Source: Solea solea (Eukaryota > Chordata > Actinopteri > Pleuronectiformes > Soleidae). Taken from it: DNA of 64,000 bases. Each line of letters opens with the position of its first letter. The stretch's first letter is position 1. The stretch is from positions 14,165,001 to 14,229,000 of the forward strand of contig NC_081153.1 in NCBI RefSeq assembly GCF_958295425.1. Reading direction: 5' to 3'. The notes beneath the pieces are model-generated. The model had not been told where the DNA came from, did no database searches, and was given only the letters and a program-made list of their open reading frames with translations. The translations under genes were made by a program, and so were the position numbers. Shown one piece after another: positions 44,861 to 62,796 of this stretch.

Positions 44861-45111
44861 TCATTAATCCCTCCCCACCAGCTCTGCTGTATTATCTCAA
44901 CAGACCTGGGCTGTAAGTAAAAAATATTGTGTTTTTACAGTGATTACAGTGACTTTTAACGACACGTGAGTAAGGAACGAAAGTTGGCTTTGGGAACGGG
45001 AATCGTAAGACTGTTCTAATTTGACATCACCACATTCTAAAACGACAACAGGTACAAGCTGCGCCTCTTTTTATAATGTGACCCCATCTACATCCCCACC
45101 CCCCCACCCCG

Positions 45112-45113
<2 letters not shown>

Positions 45114-45149
<36 letters not shown>
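45114..45149. repeat. (CA)n microsatellite in the nkain1 3'UTR
   Basis: A pure CA array flanked by C runs on the left and an interrupted CACGCACGCA block on the right. On the transcript it reads as GU repeats. Confidence 0.93.
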
Positions 45150-45152
<3 letters not shown>

Positions 45153-45642
45153 TACACACGCACGCACGCAGGCACACGAAAAAAAAAATCACAACGGCAC
45201 TGAGTGGTATGAGTCCAGGGGTGCAACCACAAAGCATCAGCTAGTCCTGTGGAGTTACACATTCACACGCACACACACACATACACACACTTGTGGGAGT
45301 GTTGAGAGCTGGCAGTTTAGTGAAGTGTGTCCTCGGTGATTTGACAAGAGGTGTCCCCAGCTTGTGCTCCCCTCCAGTGCCTCCCACTTCTCCCTCATCT
45401 TATCTCACCACCTGGCATGCTGGTTCATCCCTGAGCTCTGTACATTCTAATCAGGGCTGTAGTTCTCGTCAGACACAAGCACACATGCACACACGCACAG
45501 ATGCCTCTCCCTCTGGGTGGGGTTAAGTCGATCGCTGGGGTAAACTGTGACACGCAGAGTGAGTGGAATCGGCACAACTGCCACTTCGCATCCACAGTGA
45601 CGCCGTCCATTGGGTTGGGCCTGAAGGGGGCGCTACCCAGAA

Positions 45643-51485
<5,843 letters not shown>

Positions 51486-52560
51486 CTTTGAAGGCTCAGG
51501 ACGCGGCTTGGAGCCGCGGAGGCTCCGGGGAAACGACGAGTCCCCGGTCAGATCCAGAATGCCTGGTCGTCTCAGCTCACACCATTACCGGCTAAACTGA
51601 CCAGCCCAGGGCCGCCGCCGCCACCGCCTCCTCCTTATCGACTCACAGTGTGTGACCCATCCTGGCTGCTAGTTTTGTCGGTAAATAACCAGCCGCGGGT
51701 GATTTTCAGGAGAATGAGAGTAGGAGGAGAAGAGGAGATGAAGGAGGGAGGAGGGGGCGTCCACTTCACGCCGGCCCGCTGCGGTCCGACCACCGCCGAC
51801 CACCGAATCACCTCGGCCACACCTTCCGGAGCGGGGACACACAAAGACACAAAGAGAGACGGAGAGCTGTCACAGTAAGCCCCGGGCTACAGGCACAAAA
51901 TGAACATCATATGATACCGGATCACACGGGGGCGGAGGAGAGGAGGGGATCGACCCCGCAGTGCTACCACACAGCTAACGCTGGGCTACATGCGGACACA
52001 AAGCAGCCCGCTGTGACTCACGGTTTTCCGGGAGCGGAGGAGTCGCTCGTCCCGGTCCTCTCCTCCTTGAGCTGTTCAGGGAGAGAAGTTGAGTTAACGG
52101 GTAGATATACTCACCGGTACCGGGGGTCTGGGCTCCGTTGCTCCGTCTGAAAGCAGCGTCTTTTGTCAACAATCGGTGCCGGGGCGGGCGCAGGAGGAGT
52201 CGGGGATGAGGAGGAGGAGGAAGGCAGGGAGTGGGGGCTGGCTCTCTCTCGCTCAGTCACCGCGACCCCCTCGAGGAGAAGCTCTGCTTGGATTCTGCAG
52301 ACCCGCGTGCGTGCGCGTGGCCGCGTGGCCGCGCGGCAGCCCCGCCGCGAGGCGTTCAGAGGAGCACAAAAGAAACGGAGGAGTCGCGGTGGTGGAGGGA
52401 GGAGGAGGAGGTTCAGACAGCCGAAAATAAGAAAGTCTGCTCCCACCGTCTCCATCAGAGAAAGAGAGAGGGTAGAGAGTGTGCTGTGGCCCGCAGCTCC
52501 GCTCAGCCTGCGGTTATTCAGAGCGGAAAGCACACTATTAACAGCCATGTTTAATCAATC
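51486..52560 (-). promoter_or_regulatory. nkain1: CpG-rich nkain1 promoter and 5'UTR region
   Basis: C+G and CpG are strongly raised, with CCGCCGCCGCCACCGCC at 51,611-51,627 and CGCGTGGCCGCGTGGCCGCG near 52,313-52,332. The AAAG preceding the ATG is not a clear acceptor, so the 5'UTR probably continues directly upstream. A minus-strand donor ACCG|GTGAGTAT at 52,115/52,114 suggests an additional or alternative upstream first exon. Open frames here reflect GC content. Confidence 0.6.
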
Positions 52561-53269
52561 TCAGCTCGTCACCACGGGCTGTGTGGTTTAATGCTGCATG
52601 CTCACTGATCACAGGGCAGATTTTAGCACCGCAGAGGTGGTTATCACAGGGCCACGACAATCAATAAGGCCGAAAATCATTTCATGCTATAACCAGACAA
52701 CACATATTTAATATTATAATTTAATGATTTTTGAATAGATAAGGATTGTTCCTTAATGAATGGCCCAGTGAGTAACATTTAGGAGGGTTAACTGGCAACA
52801 ATAAACAACAAAATAATATGGTTTTCACAGGACAAGCCTTGACGGGCCTTGCTTTATGGAGGCAGCCATCTTGCGCCAACATTTTTCGACAGCTGCACAA
52901 CAAACAAATCAGCCAGAGCACAAGTTTTACATTTGAACCACAACCCAAACATACAAACTAACAATAACAAGCATTTAGCACAATGTTTTGTCTGAGTCTG
53001 TATCGCTCTATAAGCTACTGCGTATTGAATCAGTTTGAAATTTTTAGACTAAATTTCAAATCTCGTCTCCATCAGTTCAAAAGGGAACTTCTCCATCACT
53101 CTCGCTGATGCCATCGCACTATTTGTTCTTTTTTGTCTCCTATTTCCAGGTCAAAGACAGAGGAGGTAGTCTTGGTGTGTGTGTAGGAAGTTTTATATGG
53201 ACAGTGTCTTGGGTGTATGTATGCTATGATTTTGGTGCTATGCAAATAAAAATGAATTGAATTGAATTG

Positions 53270-53516
53270 TGCAGTTCTCCGGCTTCCTCCCACAGTCCAA
53301 AAACATGCAATATGGGGATTAGGTAAATTGGTCACTCTAAATTGACCATAGGTGTGAATGTGAGAGTGAATGGTTTGTCTCTGTGTGTGCCCCTGCGATG
53401 GACTGGCGAACTGTCCAGGGTGCATCCCGCCTATCGCCCTATGTCAGCTGAAATTGGCACAGCACCCCCTGCGACCCTCCGGTGGAGAATAAAGTGGTAG
53501 ATAATGGATGGATGGA
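53270..53516 (+). repeat. SINE/LINE-tail-like repeat ending in GGATGGATGG
   Basis: Near-complete copy: TTCTCCGGCTTCCTCCCACA, GTCCAAAAACATGCAAT, CTCTAAATTGACCATAGG, GATGGACTGGCGAACTGTCC, then GTGGAGAATAAAGTGG and the tetranucleotide tail. Compare 6,185-6,436. Confidence 0.75.
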
Positions 53517-53523
53517 TGAATTG

Positions 53524-53722
53524 CGCAGAACGCCAAGTCTGACCCCAGTCCCACTAGGCATATACAGGCAGGAGTAATCAGACTATGAATCACATTATCC
53601 AGGGATGTTAGTCCGATTAAGACTAACCAAATTTTAGTCAGGACTAACATGTTTATATGACATTAAGAAAACCACCTCATTGTCATATTCGGACTAAAAT
53701 CTGACTTTTAAAATGCATGTAA
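53524..53722 (-). repeat. AGTC/GACT-rich repeat, reversed copy
   Basis: The reverse complement aligns by eye with 8,515-8,700 over most of its length, sharing TTCTTAATGTCAT, ACATGTTAGTCCT and ATTCATAGTCTGATTACTCC. It follows the GGATGGATGG repeat directly. Confidence 0.65.
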
Positions 53723-53793
53723 ACTGTAGTTCCCTGACGAGCTTGGGAAAAGGGGAGAGCGGAGGAGTCCTCCATTTGTTATAATCTTTTTTT

Positions 53794-53971
<178 letters not shown>

Positions 53972-54234
53972 AGCACCTTTGAAATGGGCTCTCACACACA
54001 GCACCTTTGAAATGGGCTCACTCTTTGTTGTAGTCATTGTCAGGAAGAATTTTTGAGAAAAGTTTTGTGCCTGAGGCTAAAAGGTCCTGGGGACCCTTAA
54101 GTCAAGATCAAAATAAAAAGCCATTCATTTGCTGTGAATGCATTAAAGATTCAATGTGTCAATCACATGTCACACATCAAACACAGGAAAACTTCAGTAT
54201 GGCAAACAAATGTGACACCATTTTTTTTTTTTTT

Positions 54235-54484
54235 TTACAGAATATTGAAGTTTATTAAAAAGAAACAAATCCAGATTTAAAAAAAACATGTCGTTGTTGT
54301 TGTGACTGAGTGTAATAAACTTTACACACACATCCTGAGGTTGTTTTAAGACCAACTGTAGCACATGAGACTACAGCGACTCTTAACCCACGGCCGATCA
54401 CCACCTCTCTACTTCCACAGTGGGACAATTACACACACACGCACACACACTGTACATACGTATCCAAGCTTCTACACAAAAATC
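54235..54484 (-). other. snrnp40: snrnp40 3'UTR
   Basis: This short 3'UTR follows the TAG stop at 54,485-54,487. A minus-strand AATAAA lies at 54,251-54,256 (context TTTTTAATAAACTTC) and an A-rich stretch on the minus strand lies just beyond, so the mRNA likely ends near 54,235. Confidence 0.75.
54251..54256 (-). terminator. snrnp40: snrnp40 polyadenylation signal
   Basis: AATAAA on the minus strand about 230 nt after the stop codon. It is the first such hexamer after the stop. Confidence 0.75.
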
Positions 54485-57400
54485 CTACTGGATTTCTCCC
54501 ATGTAGAGCCGTTTATCACTGGCGCCAGACAGCACTGTGTGGAAGGAAAAAACACTTGGCATTAGTTATGTTTCTGTAACCAAATTTAGAGTCTTAGAGT
54601 TACAAACTAAGATTAAAAAGACCCTGCACTTTGCCTGAACACAATCAGGCAAAACCACATGAACATAAAGGAGATCTTCTCGCCAATGTGTCCATGAAGT
54701 TTGAGAAAGCTCACAAACCTGTTCCTCCCGCCTTCACAGTTGTTTTGTCCTATTCTTCCAACATGTTTTACAGCGTGTAATCTGAGAATAAAGTGGCTCT
54801 TTAACTCACCTACTGGCTCCTCGGGGTGGAAGACCACTTCATTGACAGAGCCAGCATGGCCCGGCAGCTTGTACAGGATCCTACGTGATGTTGTGTCCCA
54901 AATATACACAAACCTGTGAACACAGACACAGTCAAACAATTATTATTGTATTTATTCAATTTGTGTTTAAACGTATGGAGCCGTTTGTGGTTCCTACATG
55001 GCTGTGACAGCACAGAGTGAAGCTAAATGGTTGGAAAATTCCCTTTAAAATTCAGGTGAATATTACAGATATGGACAAAACTGAGTAGTAACTGTAAGTT
55101 AGTACAGTGCAGCTGTGTTAAGTATTCTTGAAATGTGTCATTTTAATTATCAGGTGTTTGCAAATAATTTGCCGGTTTTAAAACTTGTTTAATTGTTTTA
55201 GTGAGCTCAAAAAATATGTTATACTACATTGTTGTTGTTGTTGTTGTAGTAGTGGACGCTCATTTATCATACAATATGAATGATAAGGCCCAGGAATGTC
55301 TCATTGGTTATGTGAGACAGATGAGAGAGGAGATGAATGACAGGGAAGTGGAACCTGAGGAGTCACCTGCAGGGAACATCAGGACTTTGGCAACAAGAAT
55401 GTCCCCAAACCTAATAATTAAGTATACCCTGGCCTCCAGCCAGCCTGTGTGTATGCGTGTGCACTTGTATTTGTTACCTCTTTGGGACCTTTTCTGGCAT
55501 AAACACTGACCTTGCCAGGACCAGTAGTCCTCATGGAGACCAAAACCTGGTCCTAATGAGGCAGAACCTTAAAAATTAATGGAAGTGTGTGTGTGTGTTG
55601 GCAGGGGTCTTCTTACCTATCAGCTGAACCTGCAGCAATCTTGCTGCCGTCAGTAGACCAGGAGCATCTCAGTAAATTCTGAACGAACAACAGGAACAGA
55701 TGTTAGAAAGACGACACAAGCATCCATCCACTCTGCATGTGAGCTACTGTTACTATAATTAGATAAAAGACGGGACTTTCTTTATTAGAAAGGAGAGCAG
55801 AGAGTGATGGGAGAGGCAAGGGAGAATGAAAGGCGATGTCCCCACAGCTGTGGTCGGCAGCACACGCAAACTCTGCCAGCAGGATGGCAGCTGTGAGTAA
55901 CTTATGTACAAGCAGATTCAGTTAACAAGATAAAAAAAAGCTGTAAAACGCTAGTTATGCATAAATAGTTTTTAATAAAGTCAATGGTTGGGCTTTCTTT
56001 ACCATGCCTTGTAAACTCAATAGATTTGTTAAAAATGTGTGTGCATTTATGCGTTTCCATCAACTTAAGTGACTCCCCTGAGATAAACAGTAGGTGACGC
56101 CAAAGTCCATGTCGCCACAGAAGGATAACAACAAGGAACAACTTTGATTAAACCATTAAAGAGCACAAATAGCTGTTGATATATGGTGGTGTTTTGCTGC
56201 TGCTTTAATTCATTAATGTAGGAATACTGGCTTGTTGCACCAAGTGGAGGAATGGTGCTTTTCTTAGCCGTCCACACGATTTCTAAATGTCCTCTATTAT
56301 TCCCCAAAATCATTTCCACTCACTCACTCATCTTCTACCACTCCACATGAGGAGTGTGGGGGCGCTGGTGCCAATCTCAGCAGGGCTCAGAGGGCCACGT
56401 ATAAAGACAAACAACCATCCACTCTCACACCTATGGTCCATTTAGAGTGTCCAATTTACCTAATCCCCATATTGTATGTTTTTGGACTGTGGGATAACTT
56501 AGAGAAAACCACACACACATACAAGGCCCTTGTTCCGACCAGTCGCAAAGAGTGCTACACCAACTGCATGGCCCTAAAATCATCATCATAAATAATTTCC
56601 ATTGAACTAATTTGCATCTACTTTTAATTACTGTGCCAACTTTTCCATCTCCCTCAAGCATTATAACTTCAATGCAATATTTCATCTTTATCAAACGGTT
56701 TGTTTTTACGTCTAAATCAAAAATGCACATTAAAAAACATCTAGTTTTAGCTCTGTTGACTCTGCTGGATGGTAAAATTAATTTCCTCCATATTTTATAC
56801 TGTTAAAAACTGCTACTTCCCACACCTTCAGTATATAAGCAGTGCATCAGTCCTAAACATGTGTGAATACTGGATGTGTTTTAATTCACTTAGCGCTGCA
56901 GAGCTTCTCATGATATACCTTCTCAAAGTTGTGAACGTTGCCCTGGAAGATCTTCACACATCTCTCCTTGGGTGCAAATGGTCGAACGTCCCAGATACGC
57001 ACTAAACACAGCGACACACAATAAAAGAGACAAATGAAAGAGTCAGCGACAGAAAATCGAGCGTCATGTCCTGAGAGAACATTGATCATACACATCCTGT
57101 TCTACCTGTGTTGTCCATGGAGTTTGAGAGAAGATAGGATCCCTCAGAGCTCAGTGCAAGTCCGGTTACTGAGTCACCATGGCCGTGCATATTGTAGATC
57201 AGCTTGTTCTGCCTCAGGTCCCACACCTGCTCAACACAAACAACAGCAACTCACAGTTTTGTTTTTCTATAGGGAAATGTATTATAGGACTATATGAATG
57301 AACAGAGCAAAGAGAAGATTCAAATTTATATTCAGTCAACAGAAAACCATCCATCATACGTGTGGTTAAAGTCAGACGTAAAAAGAAATGGAGAAAGTCA

Positions 57401-57991
57401 TAACTGCACACACACACACTAAACTTAGATTACACAAAAATGCCTGCAGCAATATTTGTAAACAAAAGTAGTGAACACGATGAGCCACAAAATACAAAGC
57501 ACACTGAATGACCCCATTCATTCCCTTCAGCATATATTTAAGCTGAGCCACGGTGGTGGAAAACGTAACAGAAGATAAAACTAAAAGATGTTAAATAATC
57601 TTTTCTGTTGCTCTCCCAGATTTTGTTATCTGTAACCATGCATGCATGGGATTGCTGTCTTCTGTCTGAGGTGAAGCTTATCTGGCACTGAATGCCTGAA
57701 TGTTATCATAGAAGTTGGAAATTTGTGCAAAATGAGTAGGAAATATTTCCAAAATTCTGAATAGTGCTGTCGTGGTAATTGTAAAAATGAACGAGATCAT
57801 CGCAGAGGAAGACAAGATACAGCACAACCTCACGTCGCCACCTTGTAGTAAGACTGGTGCTGACAAAAACAACTGATGGATAAACAGGTGCCGCATGTCA
57901 TGCCACAGTGTGTGACTAATGTAAAGGTGACAATTTCAGTTATAAAACATATTAAAACTGGGGCTGAAACAAACAATCGATTACTTAATTA

Positions 57992-58045
<54 letters not shown>

Positions 58046-60631
58046 AGGGTTAATGATTCAAACAAGCCTTAAGCTACTTCAATGTGTTTTCTGGTTTCTT
58101 TGCTCCGTGGAAAACAGAAAAGTTTGGGAAATGGCAAAAACATTTTCTGTACCAAATGACCAATCGATTTATTGAGAAAATAATCAACAGATTAATGGAT
58201 TATGTAAATGATCATTGGTTGCAACCCTAAGCAGAGAAATGTCTTTAAAGACTCAAAAAGACTCTAAAGAATCAAATACACTAACAATTCAAGGATCAGT
58301 TAAATTTTCACTGCGTAAAGCATTATTTAAATTGTTATTGAGCATTACCACAAGACAAAGTCAAAAATATCACGTTATAACACGTTTTAATTTGAATAAA
58401 ATACAGCAATCAAAAATGAAGAACTCTGTTCAAATTAAAATTTCGATTAAAGAAACTATTGTAATTGTTCAGGTTTAAAATGCAATGCAATGCAATGACA
58501 TTTCACAACAGGCCTAATTTCTGCACATAGAGCATTCATGGTCCAGCAATGTGCAGGACATTTTCTGCACAAATTTCAGCTCTGTACCTTGATGTCATTG
58601 TCGATGCCTCCAGACAGAATCTGATCACTGGTGTCGTTGAAGGTGACGGCCAATACTTGATAGGTGTTCTGGAAAGTGTGGATCGCCCCCTTCTTACGAA
58701 TATCCCACAGCTACCAAGGTGACAAACACAGAGAGAGCTCAACAAAGGGGCACTATGAGTCATTGACCATGCAACATGTTCCTCAATACATCGTCAGATT
58801 CATAATTCTAAACGACAAATCTTACCTTGACTGTTCCATCATCACTGCCGGTGCAGACAAGCTGTGGCCCTCGGCGAGCGGGGTAGCAGGTGTTAACGAA
58901 GGATGTGTGGCCCTTCAGACGCTTCATCCTCTCACCTGTTTCACTGTCCCACACACCTACAGTCTTGTCAGTGCTCGCTGAAAAGAGCATGCTGAAATAC
59001 AAAGCAAGATATCACTGATGGGCATCTCTTACCTGAAATATTTATCAGTCCGATCAACTAAATCATTGATGTAGAAGGACTTATTTCACATGTCAAAAGA
59101 AGCTGAAAGAAGAAGTGATTTTTCATACCTGCCATCTGTGTTGTAGTGCAGCTCCATCACTGCTCCACTATGGCCCTTCAGTGTGGCATAATTATCACAA
59201 TCTCCATACACATTCCACATCACTGCAGCAAAGAAACACAGAGTACAACAATGTATTCATAAGCATGGCAGAATAAACCATTTTTAACAGACATGTTAAA
59301 AGAAATGTTAATAACTCACATATGAGCCTGTCAAATCCTGAGGAAGCCAGTGTGGCACCATTGGGATGAAACTTGCAGCAGTAGACTTCGCCCTCATGGC
59401 CAGACATCAGCATGATTGGAGCCTGAATACTGGATGTTCGTGGTGGGCCCTAAAGCAGGAGACACAATTAATGGTTAGTCGTTTTTGGAGCACAAACTGA
59501 CGAGTTCCAGCCACTCACTTACTACAGTGGTTTTCAGATGCAAGCCTGGGGGAATGGCTGGAGTTTGGTGTGTGAGTGAGACACATTCACAACAGAAGGA
59601 GAATCTCCAGATCCAGAAGGATGGACACTCACCCATTCCCCTGCTATGGATTCTCCAGAGTGTCTCCTACTGCGTTCTCAAATAAACTCACTTGGACCAA
59701 AGATTATACTAGGGAGCTGCTGGCAGGTGAATCACTAGAGCAACTTCTGCTGACATACTAGTATACAGAGCATATAGCCCCTCCATTCAATCTCAGAAGT
59801 ATAGTGCATGTTTGAAAGTAGCAAAAGTATTTTGTTGCTAAACAATTTCAAAACACCACTTTTGGGAAATGACTGCATTTTCTACAATTAGTAAAAGGCA
59901 ATTTAACAATTTTACCAATATTTAATTTTAAATAAGGAAAAGTATAATGACAACAATAATCATTAGTTTCTGTGTAAATGTGAAGCGCGTCAAAAGTACC
60001 ATTAACTAAAATAAAACTGTATTGGTTTTTGATTCAAATTTAATACATAATACATATTCCCTTATGATATAGTTGTAAATACAGGCTCATTTTACTACCA
60101 TTTGTATTATTTTACCTTAGGTGTCTCATTTTGATCTTCATCAACTGAATCAATTTGTTGATCTGTGCCATTGACATATAATATAGTGTTTGTATGATTG
60201 TGGATGAGGTAATCTGCAAATGTAATGTCCTAGGAGATATTATATTATCTGATTCTGAATTGAATGCTTCACCAGTATCAGTGTATTGGTAAATCTCAGC
60301 CCTAAATAAATCGTAGTATTTACGTCTCTGAATGCTCGTTTCCTGCTCAGCTGTAAATAACCCAGTTCCGTTTATAAATTAAACTTAAGCACAGTTTTAG
60401 TCAATTTAATGCACTTTACTACAGATTAAAGAGGTTAACAATGACTGTGTGTTTGTTTTATCCTGTCTGCTGAGTTTCTCCCATTTCTTTTCTGCCCACA
60501 ACGAGTTACTCTGTCGTTACCGTTGCCACGAGTTGCTGAGACTGAGCCGCCGCCACAAGCTCCGTCCGGGGACGTTTCACGGCGGCAGGAACCACTGCCA
60601 TATCCGCTGGTCTCTTCTTCGGATCAATCAT
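54485..60631 (-). CDS. snrnp40: U5 snRNP 40 kDa WD40 protein
   Basis: Snrnp40 (U5-40K) is a WD40 subunit of the U5 snRNP and spliceosome, acting in the nucleus. There are ten coding exons on the minus strand: 60631-60521, 59449-59320, 59222-59129, 58991-58826, 58710-58588, 57226-57106, 57001-56919, 55678-55617, 54913-54810, 54534-54485. They sum to 1,044 nt, or 347 aa plus TAG (human 357). All junctions are GT-AG and in phase. Seven WD repeats are readable, from GHEGEVYCCKFHPNGATLAS to GHAGSVNEVVFHPEEPVVLS; three end in a clear WD pair (VWDS, LWDI, VWDL) and others in WNV, IWDV or IWDT. The basic N-terminus MIDPKKRPADMAVVPAAVKR is shorter than in human. The C-terminus is DKRLYMGEIQ. The gene is complete. 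Confidence 0.97.
55478..55575 (-). repeat. GGACTACTGGTCC repeat, copy 4
   Basis: On the minus strand: CTCATTAGGACCAGGTTTTG, GTCTCCATGAGGACTACTGG, TCCTGGCAAGGTCAG, TGTTTATGCC. It is located about 40 bp left of the 55,617-55,678 exon of snrnp40, in the intron just downstream of that exon. Confidence 0.72.
56310..56590 (-). repeat. SINE/LINE-tail-like repeat in a snrnp40 intron
   Basis: Reversed copy of the 6,185-6,436 family: CATCTTCTACCACTCCACAT, GGTGCCAATCTCAGC, CACACCTATGGTCCATTTAG, then TGTTTTTGGACTGTGGG and GCAAAGAGTGCTACACC. Confidence 0.65.
57960..58229. mobile_element. hAT-type MITE containing a (GT)n expansion
   Basis: It begins GGGGCTGAAACAAACAATCG and ends GGTTGCAACCCTA, with internal CGATTTATTGAGAAAATAAT and AATGGATTATGTAAATG. 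A (GT)n tract at 57,994-58,043 has expanded near the left end. I found no clear 8-bp target duplication. It lies in the 57,227-58,587 intron of snrnp40. Confidence 0.6.
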
Positions 60632-60885
60632 ATTCGTTGCGAAAAAAATAAACGGAGAAAGCGATTAATTTTCAAAGCTACAATTCAAGAAAAATAAACG
60701 GGCGCCTTTCGTGAACGGACGTCCAGCGGAGTAACACCGTCCAACACCAGAGAGGAACTACTTCCGGCGGCTATAAGGCGTGTGATTGGCTGGAGCCTGA
60801 TTAGACTGCGTTGATTGGTTGTTGTAGTTGTTGTCGTCCTTATTTGCGCCGGAAGTGAAACAGAATCGGCTCCGCTTACATTAAA
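60632..60885. promoter_or_regulatory. Shared bidirectional promoter of snrnp40 and zcchc17
   Basis: The two genes are head-to-head: the snrnp40 start codon is at 60,631 (minus) and the zcchc17 first exon ends at 60,886 (plus). The gap holds ACTTCCGG (60,760-60,767) and its inverse CCGGAAGT (60,849-60,856), both ETS/GABP-type sites. Between them are two CCAAT boxes read as ATTGG (60,785-60,789 and 60,814-60,818). This is the usual layout of a TATA-less housekeeping bidirectional promoter. Confidence 0.8.
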
Positions 60886-60886
60886 G
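60857..60886 (+). other. zcchc17: zcchc17 noncoding first exon (5' end approximate)
   Basis: A donor TTAAAG|GTAACG lies at 60,886/60,887. The next exon starts at 61,827 after CATTCCTCTAG, with the ATG at 61,850. The transcription start is not visible but should lie close to the ETS site at 60,849. Confidence 0.6.
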
Positions 60887-61826
60887 GTAACGATGTTTTA
60901 TAGTAATGTTTCACTTTGGTATATAGTTTAATTACGTCTTTTATAACCCGTGTTTTTTACTCAATGGAATGGTTATTATCAGTTTATGTGTGTTATTTTT
61001 CTTTAAGCTTGGAAGAAGACAGTACTTGCTGGCTAACGTTAGCCTAGCCTCACTGCTGCTGTTCCCATTGTGAAAGAACAAATGTAACGTTACTACAGTT
61101 TTATTATTCTATTCAATACCTTATACACACGTTTAATACTATCCATGTTTCATTCATTTAAATACAGCAGTCACATATTTGTAAAATGAGTCCGCAGCAT
61201 CCGAGCAGGGGGGCCATTTACTGGTCAACGTGATTTTAATTCAGTTTTAGTTACACACCCAGTAAAAAAACATTTACAGATACAATCACAGAGGGAAAAG
61301 ATAACAAATAATTAAGAATAATCCAAACAGTTGTTCAGATTGTTCAGTTTTCTTTGCTCTGTATAACAAAGAAATAATTAAAACTGGAACAGTTTAGTTT
61401 GTGGACAAAACAAGACATTTGGCAACATACTTACCAGTTTTGAGAAACTTGTCAGCCATCTTTTAACTGCTATAGGCGACTTGTGTTATTATGAAACCTT
61501 TATGACTAAGTAGAGAGCACTTTTTTCTATCCTAAGAGATGATAAACTCAGTGTTGTAATTTCAACAGAATTATTATCGATACGATTGACACAATACTTT
61601 AATCTAATCTTGGGTGAAGATAAGATAGGCATACCGTTCCTTTAACAGATAATTAAACTTTAAATGGAAGTTAGATTGTTTTGTTTTCCTTATAACTTGA
61701 TCACTTCTTTTAAGTGTCATGTGATTGATTACTTTATTGTAGATGGAAAAACAGAACCATCCAACAGGAGATTTTATCCCATGTTAGGATACTACAAGTG
61801 ATTGTGTTGCCTTATCATTCCTCTAG
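60887..61826 (+). other. zcchc17: zcchc17 intron 1
   Basis: AT-rich intron of about 0.94 kb. No exon, RNA gene or clear repeat was recognised. Confidence 0.65.
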
Positions 61827-61849
61827 ACTGGTCTGTCTCTACTGACAAC

Positions 61850-62758
61850 ATGTCTGACAGTGATGGACAAGCACAGGAGCCTGCTGGACTGGAGGGTCTG
61901 CCTCCACTGTTCAGCATCGCCAAAGGAGAAGTGGTTTCTGTGCAAACCTATGGAGCTTTTGTCCGACTCCCAGGATACAAGAAGGAAGGTGTGTGCAGTG
62001 TGGATGTTTATGTACAGTATCTTTATAGATAATTTCTGTGGATACGAGCAGAAAAGAGATAGAAGACAGCTGATAGAGAGATAGAAGTAATCAGTCACAG
62101 AGAGAACACTTCCAAAGACAAAATGAGAGAACTAATAAGTTACAAGACTAAGAAAGAGAGCAGTGACAGTTGGTTTAAAAATATCACCACAATATAAATA
62201 AGTAAGCAGCACAAGATATAATGCAAACAGGAACTTGGCAGAGCTAAAGCAGTCTGATTGCAGATGATGCAGGATTCTGGTTTCCAAAGTTAGTGTCTGT
62301 GTCACTGGTTTTTTTCATGCAAGTATAACCAAACACCAAATTCTCATTATCGCCACTGGAGGGCAAACTGAGCAAAGTTTCATGGGTTACGTTCAGCACC
62401 AGCTGCTTCTTGGTTAAAAAAAGTTTGTAATGAAGTGAATTTGGAAGAAATCTTTTTACTAACCTGCTGTGAAACCTATTTTTTGTTGGCACACCTTTCT
62501 TGTTGACACACCTTTCATTTCTTGTTTCTTTCTGATGTGGATACCAATATATCTGCACATTTTGACCAATATATTGGTCAGGCTGTAATTTAAATTAAAA
62601 CATTTTTAAATAAATGACTGAACATCTCCACTTGCTTCTGTTGTTTGCTCAGGCCTGGTGCATGTGAGTGAGATGTCAGCTTCCCGGGTGGAAAGTGCCT
62701 CAGAAATTGTGGATGTGGGTGAACAGGTGTGGATTAAAGTCATTGGGAGAGAGGTAAC

Positions 62759-62796
<38 letters not shown>

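Larger units (their letters stand above)
43356..45642 (-). other. nkain1: nkain1 3'UTR (end provisional)
   Basis: This follows the TAA at 45,643-45,645. Minus-strand AATAAA hexamers lie at 44,181-44,186 and 43,380-43,385, so the UTR is about 1.5 or 2.3 kb. It contains a CA microsatellite (45,114-45,149) and a dispersed repeat (44,395-44,860). Which polyadenylation site is used cannot be told from sequence. Confidence 0.55.

Noticed and set aside
52111..52591. 145- and 142-codon frames on opposite strands upstream of nkain1
   Set aside because: They overlap in a CpG-rich region where stop codons are rare, and neither shows a recognisable protein. Only the donor at 52,115 is kept as a possible noncoding exon.
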